Of a stretch of DNA of 64,000 nucleotides, positions 1 to 11,899 are shown in pieces; the stretch's first letter is position 1, and every line of letters starts with the position of its first letter. Both the position numbers and the translations under genes were made by a program. Below the pieces are notes generated by a model. The model was not told where the DNA came from. It worked only from the letters and a program-made list of their open reading frames with translations, and did no database searches. Source of the stretch: Physcomitrium patens (Eukaryota > Streptophyta > Bryopsida > Funariales > Funariaceae); contig NC_037254.1 of NCBI RefSeq assembly GCF_000002425.4, forward strand, positions 4,339,538 through 4,403,537, written 5' to 3'.

Positions 1-172
1 GTTGATGATCGAAGAGGATTGTTGTCTTCGCGTATCTGATAGCTTGATAGGTGATGCTTTTCTCGACTGATTAGATGAGTTAGGAACTTCACACTGCTCC
101 TACACCTAATTATCTAGACAACTGTTGATCCGCTTTTTTGCGTGCTTATTATATCAAAATGTGAATATCCAG
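1..172 (+). other. Intron tail of POP1
   Basis: No coding segment is recognisable here. The stretch ends in a pyrimidine-poor but acceptable acceptor (tatccag) at 166-172, immediately before a phase-0 POP1 exon. It is therefore read as the end of an intron, and the N-terminal part of POP1 lies before the window. Confidence 0.6.
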
Positions 173-1136
173 AAATGCATCATAGATGCTTTGCAGTTGG
201 CATTGGAGCCAGCTCCAACATCTGTCGAATTGATGTCGCCTACTGATCAAGCTGTGTATGATGGTGCAAATTATGGGAGAGCAATGGTGAGTGTTATTTC
301 ATATTTTTACTTCAATTTTGGACGAAGACGTATGAGTTTATTTTATGTATTCTCATTCTTGTGATTATTTTCTTCTTGAGAAGACCTTTGCACTGAAAAT
401 CTTAAGTGATGAAGAGCCATATAAATTACTTTGAATGTATACGAATTTGATAGCTCTCTTGGTGGTTCCTAGTTATATCACATGGGTGAGTGTTCTCGTC
501 GAGCGATTGCTCCAGTTACATATATTTGGCGTCCTGAATCAAAAGCAGAGGAGGAGCGACAGATGTGGCTGTGGGTCCACGCTGCTGCTTTTGAAGAGGC
601 CTTGACGTGTCTCCAGCTTTTGTGTCAAAAGCAGGTGATGTACCTATTCAGCATCACTGACTTGTTAATCTCTACCTCTTTTGAACGTTAAGGAACAAAC
701 TGTGGTGTGCCTATTGCAGTGCAACTAAAATCAAATTTGTCGAAGTTGAACTGATAGGGGTTGCTGTCATGATTTGCCTAATAGTTTTACCTGATAGATT
801 GATACCAGTGGTTACGTGACGCGGTAAGGTACCGTAGTTCAGGTTCAGTGTTTATTTGGGTTACCTTCGACTTGTGTTCGTGATTTCACGTCATCACTTT
901 TATTTATTTATTTTTTATGTTGAATGTTAACCAGGGTTTAGATATACTGTGCAACAGATCGAGGAACTTTAATTGCATGACTTTTTTTGCGGATTGGTGT
1001 TCAAGTATAGTTCAAGTGAATAAGTTAACTTGTTCATTTTTGTAGTTGTGTTAATCATTTCTGGTTGCGCTTTCGCGTTATGTATTTTATTTTTTATTTT
1101 TTTTTATTTTTTCATTTTTCAGTTTTTCAGTTTTTC

Positions 1137-1186
<50 letters not shown>

Positions 1187-4100
1187 TACATCAAGATGAA
1201 TTGGTAATTGATCGTTTGCATCTGCCACTATTCATGTTTTCATCTCTCACGTGGTTTACATCTGTTATGTTTTGTACTAAACCAGAGGGCTTGTGGAAGA
1301 GATAAGTTGCAATGTCGGTCGAGGAAAGGCCAAATGGGGCGATTGGATTTGTTGGGAAGTGACGCAAATTCTATTTTGCATAAAGTGCTTCATCCTGTTG
1401 TCAGGTCAGCTGCTTGGCGTTGTTTTTCTTTTATCTCACTTTTAAGTTTGATTAGGCAGCAAATGAAACTTGAACTTCAAATATGCCTCTTCATATTTGT
1501 TTTGAGGTGCCTTCGCACGTCGGTTTCAACAAACAGTGATGAACTGAGTTCATATTAGAAATTTTGAAGCTGATATTGATTTCAGTGGACGTCGATATAT
1601 TCCTAAGTTCTGACCTTGGCACTTTTTCTGGCAGACAGACATCACAGCCGTGCGATAAACTTGGTTCTCTTTGCTCTCATGATTCGTCATCAGGCGTGTC
1701 CACTTTGAGATGTCTGGAAAGTTCAGGGGGTGCAGTTGTTGGTATGGAAGTGTGGGATCCTAGGAATCGTCCAGACCAGGATATAGCTTTTCAGCCATCT
1801 ATACTCGTAGATGCAGGTTCTGATGAGGATAGAGTAGAGAACATTGACAGCACGAATCCAAATTCTGGATCCCCTTCCACGTTTGATCATGTGGTCGTGA
1901 ACACGCTAGAAACGCATCTTTTAGGTAATAGAGGTGCGTGGGATTGGTTGAGCATGAACGGTCAGGAAGGTTTGGTTAAGCCTCTGAGCGAAAAAGATTT
2001 GAGTATCAAACGGCATAAGAGGCGGCTGTCTTACATCCGACTTGATGATACAAGTGAAGATATACAACAAGAGTCAACCATTGCTGGTGAAAATTCGAAG
2101 TGTCATATCCTGGTTATAAAGCATGCGCATGCTATGCCTTCAGCTTGTGGGTAAGTTTTCTGACTGCTCTTTGACTCGAGAGCGTTTGAAGTTCAAGTTT
2201 TTGGGGAGGATTGTGGCACACTTTGGCGGTGCTAGAGCCTTTTAAACTGAACATCGTGAATGTGAGTTCTTTTAATCCATCCTGAAATCCCGTGAAAGTC
2301 ATATGTGTGCTGGAGTCTCAATGCACGACTATTGTTACGCAGGTTTTCGCTTATAATGCCCATAGCATGGGTGCGAGCTTTTTGGGTACCTTTGGTATTT
2401 GCGGGTGGTCGTGCCATTGGACTACGAGAGCGACATTGGCTCCATACAGATGTACGAATTCTATAAGTCCCAACTTTTCAGTTCTTTTTTTTCGATCTGG
2501 TCAGGGAGATGTCCTATTTGCAGAATATGGTTTTGATCTAACTATCGGGTGTCCACTTCGAAGTTCCAATACTAGTCTTTTTGGTTCTCTTATAGTGTCG
2601 AAGAGTTATAATTTTGACCTTAATGTGCACATAAGCTTTAGGCACGTCGTCTTTACATAAGCTAGTGTAAATGAACCTGTTACTTTTTGATGTTAACCTG
2701 TTTCTCATCTTGGTTTTGACAGGCCAAGCTTGCATCTTTTCCTCACGATTACCCTGACTGTTACTCCTACGACCAGCATATGGCTAGCAAGGCCTTAGAA
2801 TATCAAGAGATCTACAGTCGAAGACCTCCTTCCAAAAGAGGCATATGGAGGAGTGAACTGCCAGACTGGAAGTTTTTAAATGAAGCTCCTCAGTTGTGTT
2901 CAGAGAATTGCAGCACTGTTCCGAATGTTTTAACGGCTGAGTTTGAAACAGGAATATCTTGTGGTGCAGTGGCTGCAGTTGCCGAAACAGACCCAAGCAA
3001 GACTTCGAACAATGATCTTGTTTTACTCTCTTCATCTGGTCCTGCAGCACCTGTACCGCAGCTTAACACTTGCAGCACTTCTCATTATGTCCAGGCGGCA
3101 GATCCTGATGCAGGGATAATCGGTGCGACAGCGGCCGATGATTCTAGGATAGATTCAACCCAGCCTGGAATTGACGCACATGTTTTCCTTCCTTCAAGGG
3201 GTCTGACAGATCAGATTTTGCCTGGAGATGCTGTAGGTTATTGTAGTAGTGATACAGTTGGTACTGTTCCAATGGAAGTTCTAGATAAGGAATCGAAACC
3301 TGATAATACAGTTGAGTTTCATGAAGAGGGTTCTTCACAGGTTGTCCCCACACCAATGGCTATTGAGTTAGAGGACAGAAATGATAGTTCAGGTGCTACT
3401 TTGGATGCATTTATCTCTGCAGAGAAGCCTGTCCTATCACTGGAAGCCCATGGGGAGATCGAGGAGTCAAAAAACTTGAAAGTTGACTTTGTAAGTGATG
3501 CACCATATTCTTTCTTGGTTTGATGTAGGTAGAGGGTGTAGGGTTGAGTCAATCGCAAGTCTCTTTAGTATACTGTATGCAATTCATGTTGTTCATATAC
3601 GAACTCATCATTTAAAAATCTCTGGCATTGTTTGTGAAGGTGGAAGCTGCGGTTGGGGAACGAGATTTATCAGGAGGTGGTAAGGCTGGAGAACCTTCAA
3701 TGTTTGTGGCACGAACAAAAGAGACTTTACAACAGACTTTAAAGGATTGTAGCCTTCATCACCTACCGTTGCTTACATCATCATCCGGGGAAGCACTTGA
3801 TACTAATGGTCACTCCACCCTACAACTGGCTGGCGATGGCAGCGCAGAATTGATTAAAAAAGGTTGCCTTGTGAGAGTCCTGATTCATGCTCCACGGAAA
3901 GGAGTCTTTGATGAAGAAGCCATGATTTATTTGCCCCTGTCCAGTGATGTTGATTCTTATTTTAGCTCGTACGTTTCACTGCTCTCGTACCATTCTTTAG
4001 AGTAAGTTATGTTTTTGTTTTCAAAGTTATGAGGTTCGGATGATTTGTAGTTGTGTTTAGTTTAAGATTGAAATCTATCTACGGATCTCAGGGATAAATT

Positions 4101-4920
4101 TAATTTGACTGTTTTCCAAAGAACCTCAGCTCTCTACATATTTAATGCAGAAATCTGACCGTTCGATTCGTAATTTGTGACCTTTTTGTGAAGGCCACAA
4201 AAATGGCAAGGTTTTGAAGATCCTAGTTTTCATCAGGTCCAACAATCTTCATGTAATAAAAGGAAGAAGAGAAAACAGATATTTAAAGGCGAAGGCGGAA
4301 CACCATCTCACGGTTCTATCCAATCTCAAAATGCATCTTCCCAAACCGTTCTGCCTAGACCCAGATCTGAATTTTGTAGCTTGCGAGTTCCAATCGGGAT
4401 TGTCACTTCTGCCATGGTTAGAGGAAGGTAAAGTTTTCTGTAACATGTGTATTAGGATTTGGCTAATATGTAGAGATGATCTGTGAATGCTTTATTGCTT
4501 TGGACCCTGTTCTTAGGTCATTGGCTCACTCGTAAAGACTAAATAATCATTTATCAAAGCTCTATTGGATACTATTTAGAAGCTGACATTTGAAGCACGT
4601 CTGTGTGACAAATATTTAACATCCCAAATCGACTTCTAGCTAATCGACGTCTGATTGGTTTTGATCTCAAAACCAATCATTTCTTTGCACTTGTGTTTCT
4701 GAATTAACTTCTATTATCGGGTGGTTGGTGCAGTAAATCCTCTTTAGCCATTGGTGTCTGTGAAGTTGCTGCTCTTGGCGTTTTGAGAGCGAGGCAAATG
4801 GCTGACAAGAGGTGGTCAAGCTCATCGGACATCTTTTTACTTGCCCGCAACAAATGCTCGTCAATGTATCGCCCAGCATTGGCTTCAATCGTAATTGAAA
4901 CTGGAGATGACCTTGTGTGA
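173..4920 (+). CDS. POP1: RNase P / RNase MRP protein subunit POP1 (5'-truncated by window edge)
   Basis: POP1 is the large scaffold protein of RNase P and RNase MRP, which process pre-tRNA and pre-rRNA in nucleus and nucleolus. Visible coding exons are 173-286, 473-634, 1286-1404, 1635-2150, 2343-2451, 2723-3490, 3640-3968, 4194-4427 and 4734-4920. All junctions are GT-AG, phases agree, and the total is 845 codons plus TGA. Diagnostic blocks are IAPVTYIWRP and MWLWVHAAAFEEAL (exon 2), GRLDLLGSDA (exon 3), LVIKHAHAMPSACGFSLIMP across exons 4-5, AFWVPLVFAGGRAIGLRER (exon 5, POPLD region), SFPHDYPDC (exon 6), and VPIGIVTSAMVRG plus a C-terminal block with LAIGVCEVAALGVLRARQM. Exon 6 and the first half of exon 7 look like a low-complexity acidic linker. 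The N-terminal part is outside the window. Family assignment is strong by motif; exact splice sites of exons 2 and 3 are the least certain. Confidence 0.9.
1105..1183 (+). repeat. T-rich minisatellite and poly(T) tract inside a POP1 intron
   Basis: Several copies of a TTTTTCAG-like unit lead into about 45 consecutive T. The tract lies in the 651-bp intron between exons 473-634 and 1286-1404, about 100 bp before the acceptor. It is a slippage-prone homopolymer, and its length may be an assembly estimate. Confidence 0.9.
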
Positions 4921-5119
4921 TACGTCTTTGGTGTGAACGCGCTCCATTAGGGGGTCAGTATCACTGAATTTTTGATCGACGGAATAGATTAGATGATGTG
5001 TGGAGAAGACCAATTGACAGGATTGTCAAGGTAGTTTAACCCATTGCTGTAATACATCGTGACGTAACACAGACTTTGATTACAATGCTACCAACTATAT
5101 TCAGTGTGGACCGCAAGTC

Positions 5120-5317
5120 TCACATGCGTTCCTTGTTTGGAATTTGCTTTGAATGCAGCCATGTCCTGATAAAGAATTGTAATTCATCACTCTCCAGCTG
5201 TATCACAACAATATTCAACTTCTCTTCAGGCGACTTCACGTCTACCGATTTCTCTTGCGCCCCTTCGTCTTTTTTTATCACCAAGGCCACCAGACACAAC
5301 TGTAGATCCTCAGCCAT
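5120..5317 (-). CDS. Short hypothetical ORF
   Basis: An ATG-initiated 65-codon frame beginning MAEDLQLCLVALVIKKDEG and ending NKERM. It is charged, without a signal peptide or membrane segment. I recognise no family. It lies about 200 bp past the POP1 stop on the opposite strand, so it could be a real small protein, an exon of a longer unseen gene, or a chance frame in antisense to the POP1 3' UTR. The sole support is the ATG and a balanced amino-acid composition. Confidence 0.15.
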   Translation of the reverse strand: MAEDLQLCLVALVIKKDEGAQEKSVDVKSPEEKLNIVVIQLESDELQFFIRTWLHSKQIPNKERM

Positions 5318-5886
5318 GCCTCAAGTTTACCTCTAGATTAGGCCAGTGGCTGCTACAGTGTGCTACAGCGTCGAATCGCAGACTTTCACTGACGACTTGA
5401 CTGGAATTCCGTGCCACGTATTTCCAAGACAGCACACGCTACAAACGACAAAACGTGTTTTATTCGATTGGTGGCAATACATCATAATTGTTGGTATCAA
5501 AGCTCGAAAATGAGTCGGATGTGCTTGAATCAAAGAGAGTGTTCCACCTTAACAGACACTCTTCAGAGATCCTGATGATAGCTGATGTGGAGGAGAATGA
5601 AAGAATGCTGTGTCTATCTGATAGAAAAAAATTGAAACCTTTTGCCGGAAGTTGTATTCCAGTTTTCGACTCTGTTTGTTTGTTTGTTTGCTTGTTTTTG
5701 TTTTCTTCATCCTTTTCAGAAATCCGTATGCTAAGGGCATCAAATTAAAAACAAAGGGCAATTTGGTCCATACTTTCTCATGCTTCTTCTTTTTCTTCAT
5801 AGGCTCTCTCACATTCATTCATTCCACATTTACTCTACTCCAAAATGCAAAGTGGGCATGTGAAATCCATTGCTGCAGCTGTGCTG

Positions 5887-5912
5887 ATATATATATATAT
5901 ATATATATATAT
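5887..5912. repeat. (TA)n microsatellite
   Basis: Uninterrupted TA dinucleotides in the POP1 downstream region. Confidence 0.9.
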
Positions 5913-6269
5913 GTATTCATTATAGTATCATTGGCCATGAAAAAGGTAGCCAAGGGCATGTAATTGTTAGTTTATTTATTTATTGGGAGCTTCTTAGCTC
6001 TACTTCTAGTGATCTCATAGTGCTACTCTTGGCAATTTGCAACAACATGCAGATTTTGATCTCCAATTGACCACTAGTTGAGTTATTTTGCTTCACTTTT
6101 GATAAAAATAATGAAATATGCAGCCAATGAGAAATGGTTTTTGTTTCCTCTAATTTATCCTCTAAGCTTTTTTATATTATATATATATAGCGAGAGAGAG
6201 AAAGAAATAGAGAAGGCAGATTACTACTGCTGATAGGGCAATTTTTATATCAATAAATAAATAAATAAC

Positions 6270-6278
<9 letters not shown>

Positions 6279-6305
<27 letters not shown>
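6279..6305. repeat. (TA)n microsatellite
   Basis: TA run directly before a GC-rich block, with another short TA run at about 6175-6190. Confidence 0.9.
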
Positions 6306-6310
<5 letters not shown>

Positions 6311-6319
6311 AGACGAGGC

Positions 6320-6560
6320 CGCATTTGTTGAAGATGATGATGACGGTAGTGAGGGGAATTGGGTCAGTCGTGTGGGGGCTTCTTCCGCTTCCCGAGGCAA
6401 TGGATTCGCCTCTCCACCGACTTGGGGACGGTGGCGACGGCGATTCGTCGATCTGGCGGCTTCAACGTGGACCATGTTGGCGTGTCGACGAGGTCGAGGG
6501 CGCTTTTCACGAAGCAGGTCCTCTTTACGTGTCCACCGTTGTTGGGGTAAAACTTCTGCT
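6320..6560. other. GC-rich block of unknown nature
   Basis: About 240 bp of sequence much richer in G and C than either flank, bounded by TA microsatellite on the left and A-rich/AAAC repeats on the right. All three plus frames and one minus frame are open for 60-130 codons, as expected from composition alone, so no frame can be chosen. It could be a decayed exon, an inserted gene fragment, or a promoter-proximal exon of the downstream transporter. No family was recognised in any frame. Confidence 0.35.
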
Positions 6561-6883
6561 TCCTTCCTCACTAAACCCAATAAAAACAAAAAAAAATAAA
6601 TATCAAACAGACAAACAAAAACAAAAAAAAAAAATATCAAACAAACAAACAAAAACAAAGAAAACTACACACACTTATACACATACACGAGTCCCCCACG
6701 CGCTCGGCTCAATCGATGCTTCTTAGCTCAACTCGCTCCAAGGATCTGTGATTTGCTCGCTCCATCCTATTTGGCAGTTTTGGCCTTAGACTTCTTCGAC
6801 CTCGTTCGGCACCACAGGGAAGACCCTCCGCCGTCGTCTTCAGTTGGCATTACCCATCAAAAAGAGTGGATTACTTGGAATTT

Positions 6884-6967
6884 CCCGAAGGAATTGGAAG
6901 CTGAGACAATAAATAATTGTAAAATGTACCCGAAGGAATTGGAAGCAGAAACAATAAATAATTGTAA
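6884..6967 (+). repeat. 45-bp tandem duplication
   Basis: Two copies of a 39-bp unit beginning CCCGAAGGAATTGGAAGC (6884-6922 and 6929-6967, period 45) differ at two positions. The period is a multiple of three, and in the plus frame open from 6753 each copy reads PKELEAETINNC. The frame is not otherwise supported as coding. Confidence 0.85.
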
Positions 6968-7870
6968 TCATGGTGAGTTGTGTTCTCCTATCTACCATGG
7001 ATTTCACAGCGGATCGTTGCACACTTCAATCTGCAGTTTTTGGTTTGATGTATGTATTTCGCGGGGGTGGCGTATTGGAAGTTGATAGTCACGCGACGAG
7101 TATATGATCTGCCGCCGGAGGTATGCCAAAATTGTTGTTCACAGAAGGGGTATAAAAAAAGTAACAGGGGTATTTTGCAATCCTTGGACTTGCCTTGAGA
7201 TTGTTTTTCTTGTAGGGTTTGGTTTGACGGAGTGAACGACTTTGGCGTCGGGGAATACACCTGCTCGCTAGATTTTGTGTTTAGAGCTCAAGTGTGAAGA
7301 TGTGAGCCATCTGTTGGCTGCTTTAGAGATTGTCCTTAAGCAGGAATTGGCTTAAACTAGCCGAGTTTGTGGGTGACAGAATTGCCTGGGTGGGAATTGT
7401 GTGCTGTGTCTCCTGGATACTCTCGGTGTAGAAACTCTCTGTCAGTCTAGCAGGTGACTGATATGCGGGGCGGTTCAAGGGGTGGTGAGCTGTGGTTACA
7501 CGAAATAGATCCTCGTTTCTGTTCTTCTTTTGTTTGTTTGTTTTTGTTTTTGTTTTTGTTTTTTTTTGTTTTATTTTTTACTTCTGCAATATGTTATGAA
7601 GTAAATTCATGAGAAATTGTAGCAAGAGTTGAATGAAGTCTTGACAGTAAAGCTTTGATGCTGATGCATGCAGGGGGTTTGATTGCTCTGCCGGGATCAG
7701 GAGGGGAGGACTCTTTTTCTTGAATGACAGCGCTGCTCTACTATAGTAATTACGAGGAGTTCAACCACAGGTTTGTGTGTGCGGGAAAATGATTTTGATA
7801 GGCTCTCCATGAATATAGTTGCAGCAGAAGATTGTTGCTCCTGTCTTCAAGTGTGATCTTTGTAGAAGAG

Positions 7871-10800
7871 ATGGAATACGATGGGGTATCCAGGCCGGTC
7901 ACTTCAGACCAATCAGTGTCGGAGACTTCGCATCTACTGGTATTTTCTGCCTTCTTTCAGTGTGTCTGATTTTCGCTTCCTATGCTGAAAGAAGGAAAGA
8001 CGGCGATTAATTGATAATATTATTTTTATTTTTTATTTTTATCATAAGCTGAAAGTGTAGAGGGCTTAAATTCTATTTTCTCCAACTAGATTAGGGTTAA
8101 TTTTGGATAATACATCTATCAAATTCTTAAGATGCTGATAACACGCTCAGGATGTTGCCTTCTGGGGCACTGAAATAACTTTTTTTTCCTTTTTTTTTTC
8201 TTTTCCTCTTCATGCGTCCTTTAGTATGACAACCACTGAATCACTGCGGTACAGGATTTGCATACTGGACCGAATTATCATAGCGATGAGGTTGCTAACC
8301 ACAAAAATATTACAGTCGAAGAAGCCATTGAGACTATTGGTAATAATTTATTTATTTTTGCCTTCTGTAGTTGTCGGTATTCTAGTAACACAAACAGCGC
8401 TGTCTTTGCTTTCATAGGTACATGATCATTTCAGTAGTGCTCTTGTGAAAGTGATAATTGTAGTCCTCCCTCATCTCTAACCTTTCCCTGAGAAGCAGCT
8501 AACAGCTTCCGTGTTTGACTGGGAGTTCGTCGGGGGATTTATTTTCCAGGATTCGGCAAGTTTCAGTTGGGGATTCTGACGTATACCGGCCTTGCATGGT
8601 TAGCAGACGCTGCGGAGATGATTTTGTTGTCTTTCATTGGTCCCTCGGTAAATGGTCTTCTGGTTTGAATTCTCAAAAACTGTATGCCAATGCACAGAGA
8701 TTAGCATTTAGACTGTACTTCTTGTTTGTGTTTGTATTGCTTTGCTCCAATTATATAGAGGCCCCGCATCGGATGTGCGTATTAAGTACAATGTGGCAGG
8801 CAAAATGCGAATGGGGGCTGTCATCATTCGAAGAGGGGGCCATTACGAGTGCAGTGTTTGCCGGAATCTTTGTGTAAATGCTAGTATCTTTTATATACTT
8901 CATTAATCTCTGTTTTTGCCTTGGTTGCAAGTTTTAGCACTAAGCCATTTGTTTTTACCTATTCCTCATCGTTCCTTTATTTATTTTTATTTTTAAAGAT
9001 CTGATGCTGTCCATTTGATCATACGATGAGTTGTTTAGTCTCATTCAAAATTAAAGATATTGATCTCAGAGCTTCTTGCGGTGCAGGGGTGCATATGTTT
9101 GGGGATTAGTGTCTGACATGAAAGGACGCAGACTTGGTTTTATGGCAACAGCTCTTTTCACTTTTTTCTTCGGTTTACTGAGGCAAGTTCAATATACAAA
9201 CGTGTGAATCTAGTTATGAACTTGTTGCCGAGCTCAAAACTTTTACATCGAAAGTTAGTTGATTTTCACTTGCTATAGTTCCTTCTAGGCAGCAATGTGC
9301 TTACTGTGAGTAAAAAAGAGTAGATCTACCATCTTTTTCAGGAATGGAAACTGAAGGTAGCTTGAGAGGATATGTCTAGTTTTCAATGTCATCTGAATAA
9401 CTGTGAGCTCGTAAATCTGTGCTACATTGAACGAACGGTTGCTTAATTGCAGTGCCTGGTCTCCAACTTATTTATCTCTTCTCCTGGCTCGGACTCTCGT
9501 TGGTTTTGGGCTTGGCGGTTCATCAGTAAGGCTACAATCAAAGTGTTTTGAATTACATCCAGTTTTTGCTCCTAGTTAGTACTTCAAGATGAAGTTCAAA
9601 TCTTTGAGCTCGAGAATTATTTTATAATTGTGCGCCCTTGCGGGTCTCAACTGTATATAATTTCGGTAATGCAGGTAGTATTCTCCTTGTGCATGGAGTT
9701 CTTGCCAGCTTCCTCTAGAGGCTTCTGGCTTGTTTTCATGGAGATCTTGTGGACGGTAGGTGATAAGACCTTGTTTTGTTTTTAATTTCATGCTTGTCTT
9801 ATTCATAAAGTCCTCACCTTGTCTGGTAAGGGCAGTTTTTTGGGATCGAAGGATTTTTTGGGTGTTACTTAATCGAGTCTAGTTCATTAATTATGGTTCA
9901 ATACATTTCTAGCAACATTTTCATCAAGATTTTTTGCTACTCTTTCCGGGCTAATTTTAATTATATAATAATTTACATCTATATTTAAATTGATATGTGT
10001 CAGGTGGGATCTGTATCATCAGCCCTCTTGGCTTGGCTTATTTTACCCCATCATAGTTGGAGGTGTGTAAAATAATCTCTTATACACTTCGTACTCTATT
10101 AGGTTGGAAAATCCTCGTGCATTTTCATCGATAATCGGCGTTGTAATCACTAGACACTTATTAATTGTTTTGATTGTCTTTTGCTGACGTAACTTGCGAA
10201 GAATATTGTTTCTGTTCTGTTGGTAATGTTCAACAAGCGGGGTCTTCACGTGTATTTGAATGGTGAGATTTGTGCAGGATATTAGTAGCAGTTTCTGCCT
10301 TGCCATTCCTGGTGTTGCTTGTTTTCTACTCATGGGTTCCTGAGTCTCCTCGATACTTGATGGTACGCTTAACGCAGTCTTATGAGCATTTTGCTCTCTA
10401 TTTGAACTTTCCCGTAGTAGCGTCTCAAAGTTGATTGCAGGATGTGGTAGTAACGCCTGATATATATATATATTCCTTAGATAGCTAATTGGGTGTGCTT
10501 GATCACTGAGAGTAGGTGAAAGGGGACGTGGAGGGAGCACGGAAGGTTTTAAGACAGGTTGCATATATCAATGGAGCACCTGTGCCGACTGGCAACCTCT
10601 CACTTGCTAAGTTACCACGTCAAATCGTTTGTGGTATAATATCGAATCCTGATGAGATCTTTCTATGACTTTCATTCCGTCTCTTTAAATTCCTTGAGTT
10701 CGATCCAAATCCTTCAGCTGAGGAAGGGCATGGGATTTCTTCTAATGTGTACATGTACCCATTTGTTAGTAATCTCTTCTTATACAATCTGAACAGGTTT

Positions 10801-11899
10801 TCGTTTAACAGTCACTTGTTTAGCTTGCTTTCTGATATGTTGAATGAATGCAGACCGGGCGGTCGTAAAAATAAATACTCCGAGTGGCCGTCGTGATGAG
10901 ACTCCTCGCCAGATGGACCAAGGTGGAATTAAAGGAGCGTTCTCCATTTTCCTGCAATTGTTTTCTCCTGAGCTGAAGCTAACCACAATACTTTTATGGT
11001 CATTCTTTTTCGCCAATGCTTTCACCTACTATGGGCTAGTGCTCTTGACTACCGAGCTACCTGTCAAGTCTCACGACAAGCTCCTCCTCACGGAGACTAA
11101 GTGCATGCCGGATGGTAGGCCAGGCACGGACGTTTCAAGTTACAAAGCAGTTCTAATCACATCTCTGGCGGAGCTCCCAGGATTGTTAGTGGCTTGCCTG
11201 ATAGTCGAACGCTATGGCCGGAAGGCCAGCCTGGGAGCTCTTCTCCTTGGTACCAGCCTCTTTGTAGCTCCGCTTTGGAAACCTCTTTCGGAGATGGCTA
11301 CCACCTCGCTCATGTTTGGAGCCCGGAGCTGTATCATGGGAGCATTCTCTATCTTGTGGGCTTATGCTCCGGAGTTATACCCGACCAAGCTGAGATCCTC
11401 TGGCCTGGGTTTTAGTAATTCCGCTGGTCGCATTGGCGGTTTCCTGTGCCCCTTTGTTGCAATAGAAATGATGAAAAATGGTCATAGGGTAAGCTTGTCT
11501 ACTTTGTTAAAGTGCCTTCAACTATATCTATCTCTTATCTTGACTAGAGCTTCTCTCGTTCTGTGCACTAGGCTTAAGAGGCAGGGGCGCCATAATTCAC
11601 GCTACACCAAAATCAGTGCCGTTTCAAGTTTTTTTTTCTTCGTGAATTCTTCACGATTTCATGTATTTCTAACGTAGTGTGCTGGCCTGGTTGCAGGTAC
11701 TTTCGGTGCTGCTTTTTGTTGCGGTTCCTTTAATCGCAAGCATGGCCACTTTGCTATTTCCAATCGAAACCAAGGTACTCTTTTTACTTGTTGACTTTTT
11801 TTGGATTGCCTTATCAACTGATTGAGAAACTCATCTTTTCTTTCACGGTGATTATCATTGCAGGGAATACGACTAGCTGATGACATACAATCAGATTGA
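7871..11899 (+). CDS. MFS transporter, NiaP / SVOP-OCT7 type
   Basis: Predicted 528-aa twelve-helix major facilitator of the plant NiaP (nicotinate) / organic cation carrier-7 group, sister to animal SV2/SVOP. Exons: 7871-7939, 8255-8339, 8550-8647, 8800-8873, 9087-9182, 9453-9525, 9675-9755, 10004-10062, 10278-10362, 10516-10633, 10854-11488, 11697-11774, 11864-11899; all phases agree. The start is the ATG in AGAGATGGAATAC, the only upstream ATG giving phase continuity with exon 2. The family N-terminus ITVEEAIETIGFGKFQ is followed by TM1 and EMILLSFIGPS. The loop 2-3 signature GLVSDMKGRR is at residues 115-124, PESPRYL at 233-239 after TM6, ELPG at 386-389, the second-half motif ERYGRK at 398-403 and PELYPTKLR at 452-460. 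Intron 5 uses a GC donor at 9183-9184; the others are GT-AG. Substrate is inferred from family only; nicotinate or another organic ion is possible. Confidence 0.9.

Larger units (their letters stand above)
4921..6320. other. POP1 3' flank, no confident gene
   Basis: After the POP1 stop this stretch holds presumed 3' UTR, then non-coding sequence with tetranucleotide-like TTTG/TTTA runs and TA microsatellites at about 5887-5912 and 6279-6305. The only ORF with gene-like codon use is a 65-codon minus-strand frame at 5120-5317, listed separately. No domain is recognisable. Confidence 0.5.

Noticed and set aside
1030..1305. 91-codon ORF rich in Phe
   Set aside because: It is a translation of the poly(T) tract inside a POP1 intron.
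2784..3050. Minus-strand ORFs over POP1 exon 6
   Set aside because: Antisense shadows of a long open exon with no domain.
6269..6658. 129-codon minus-strand ORF
   Set aside because: Its ends are TA microsatellite and TTTG repeat translations; the middle is the GC-rich block, which is open in several frames.
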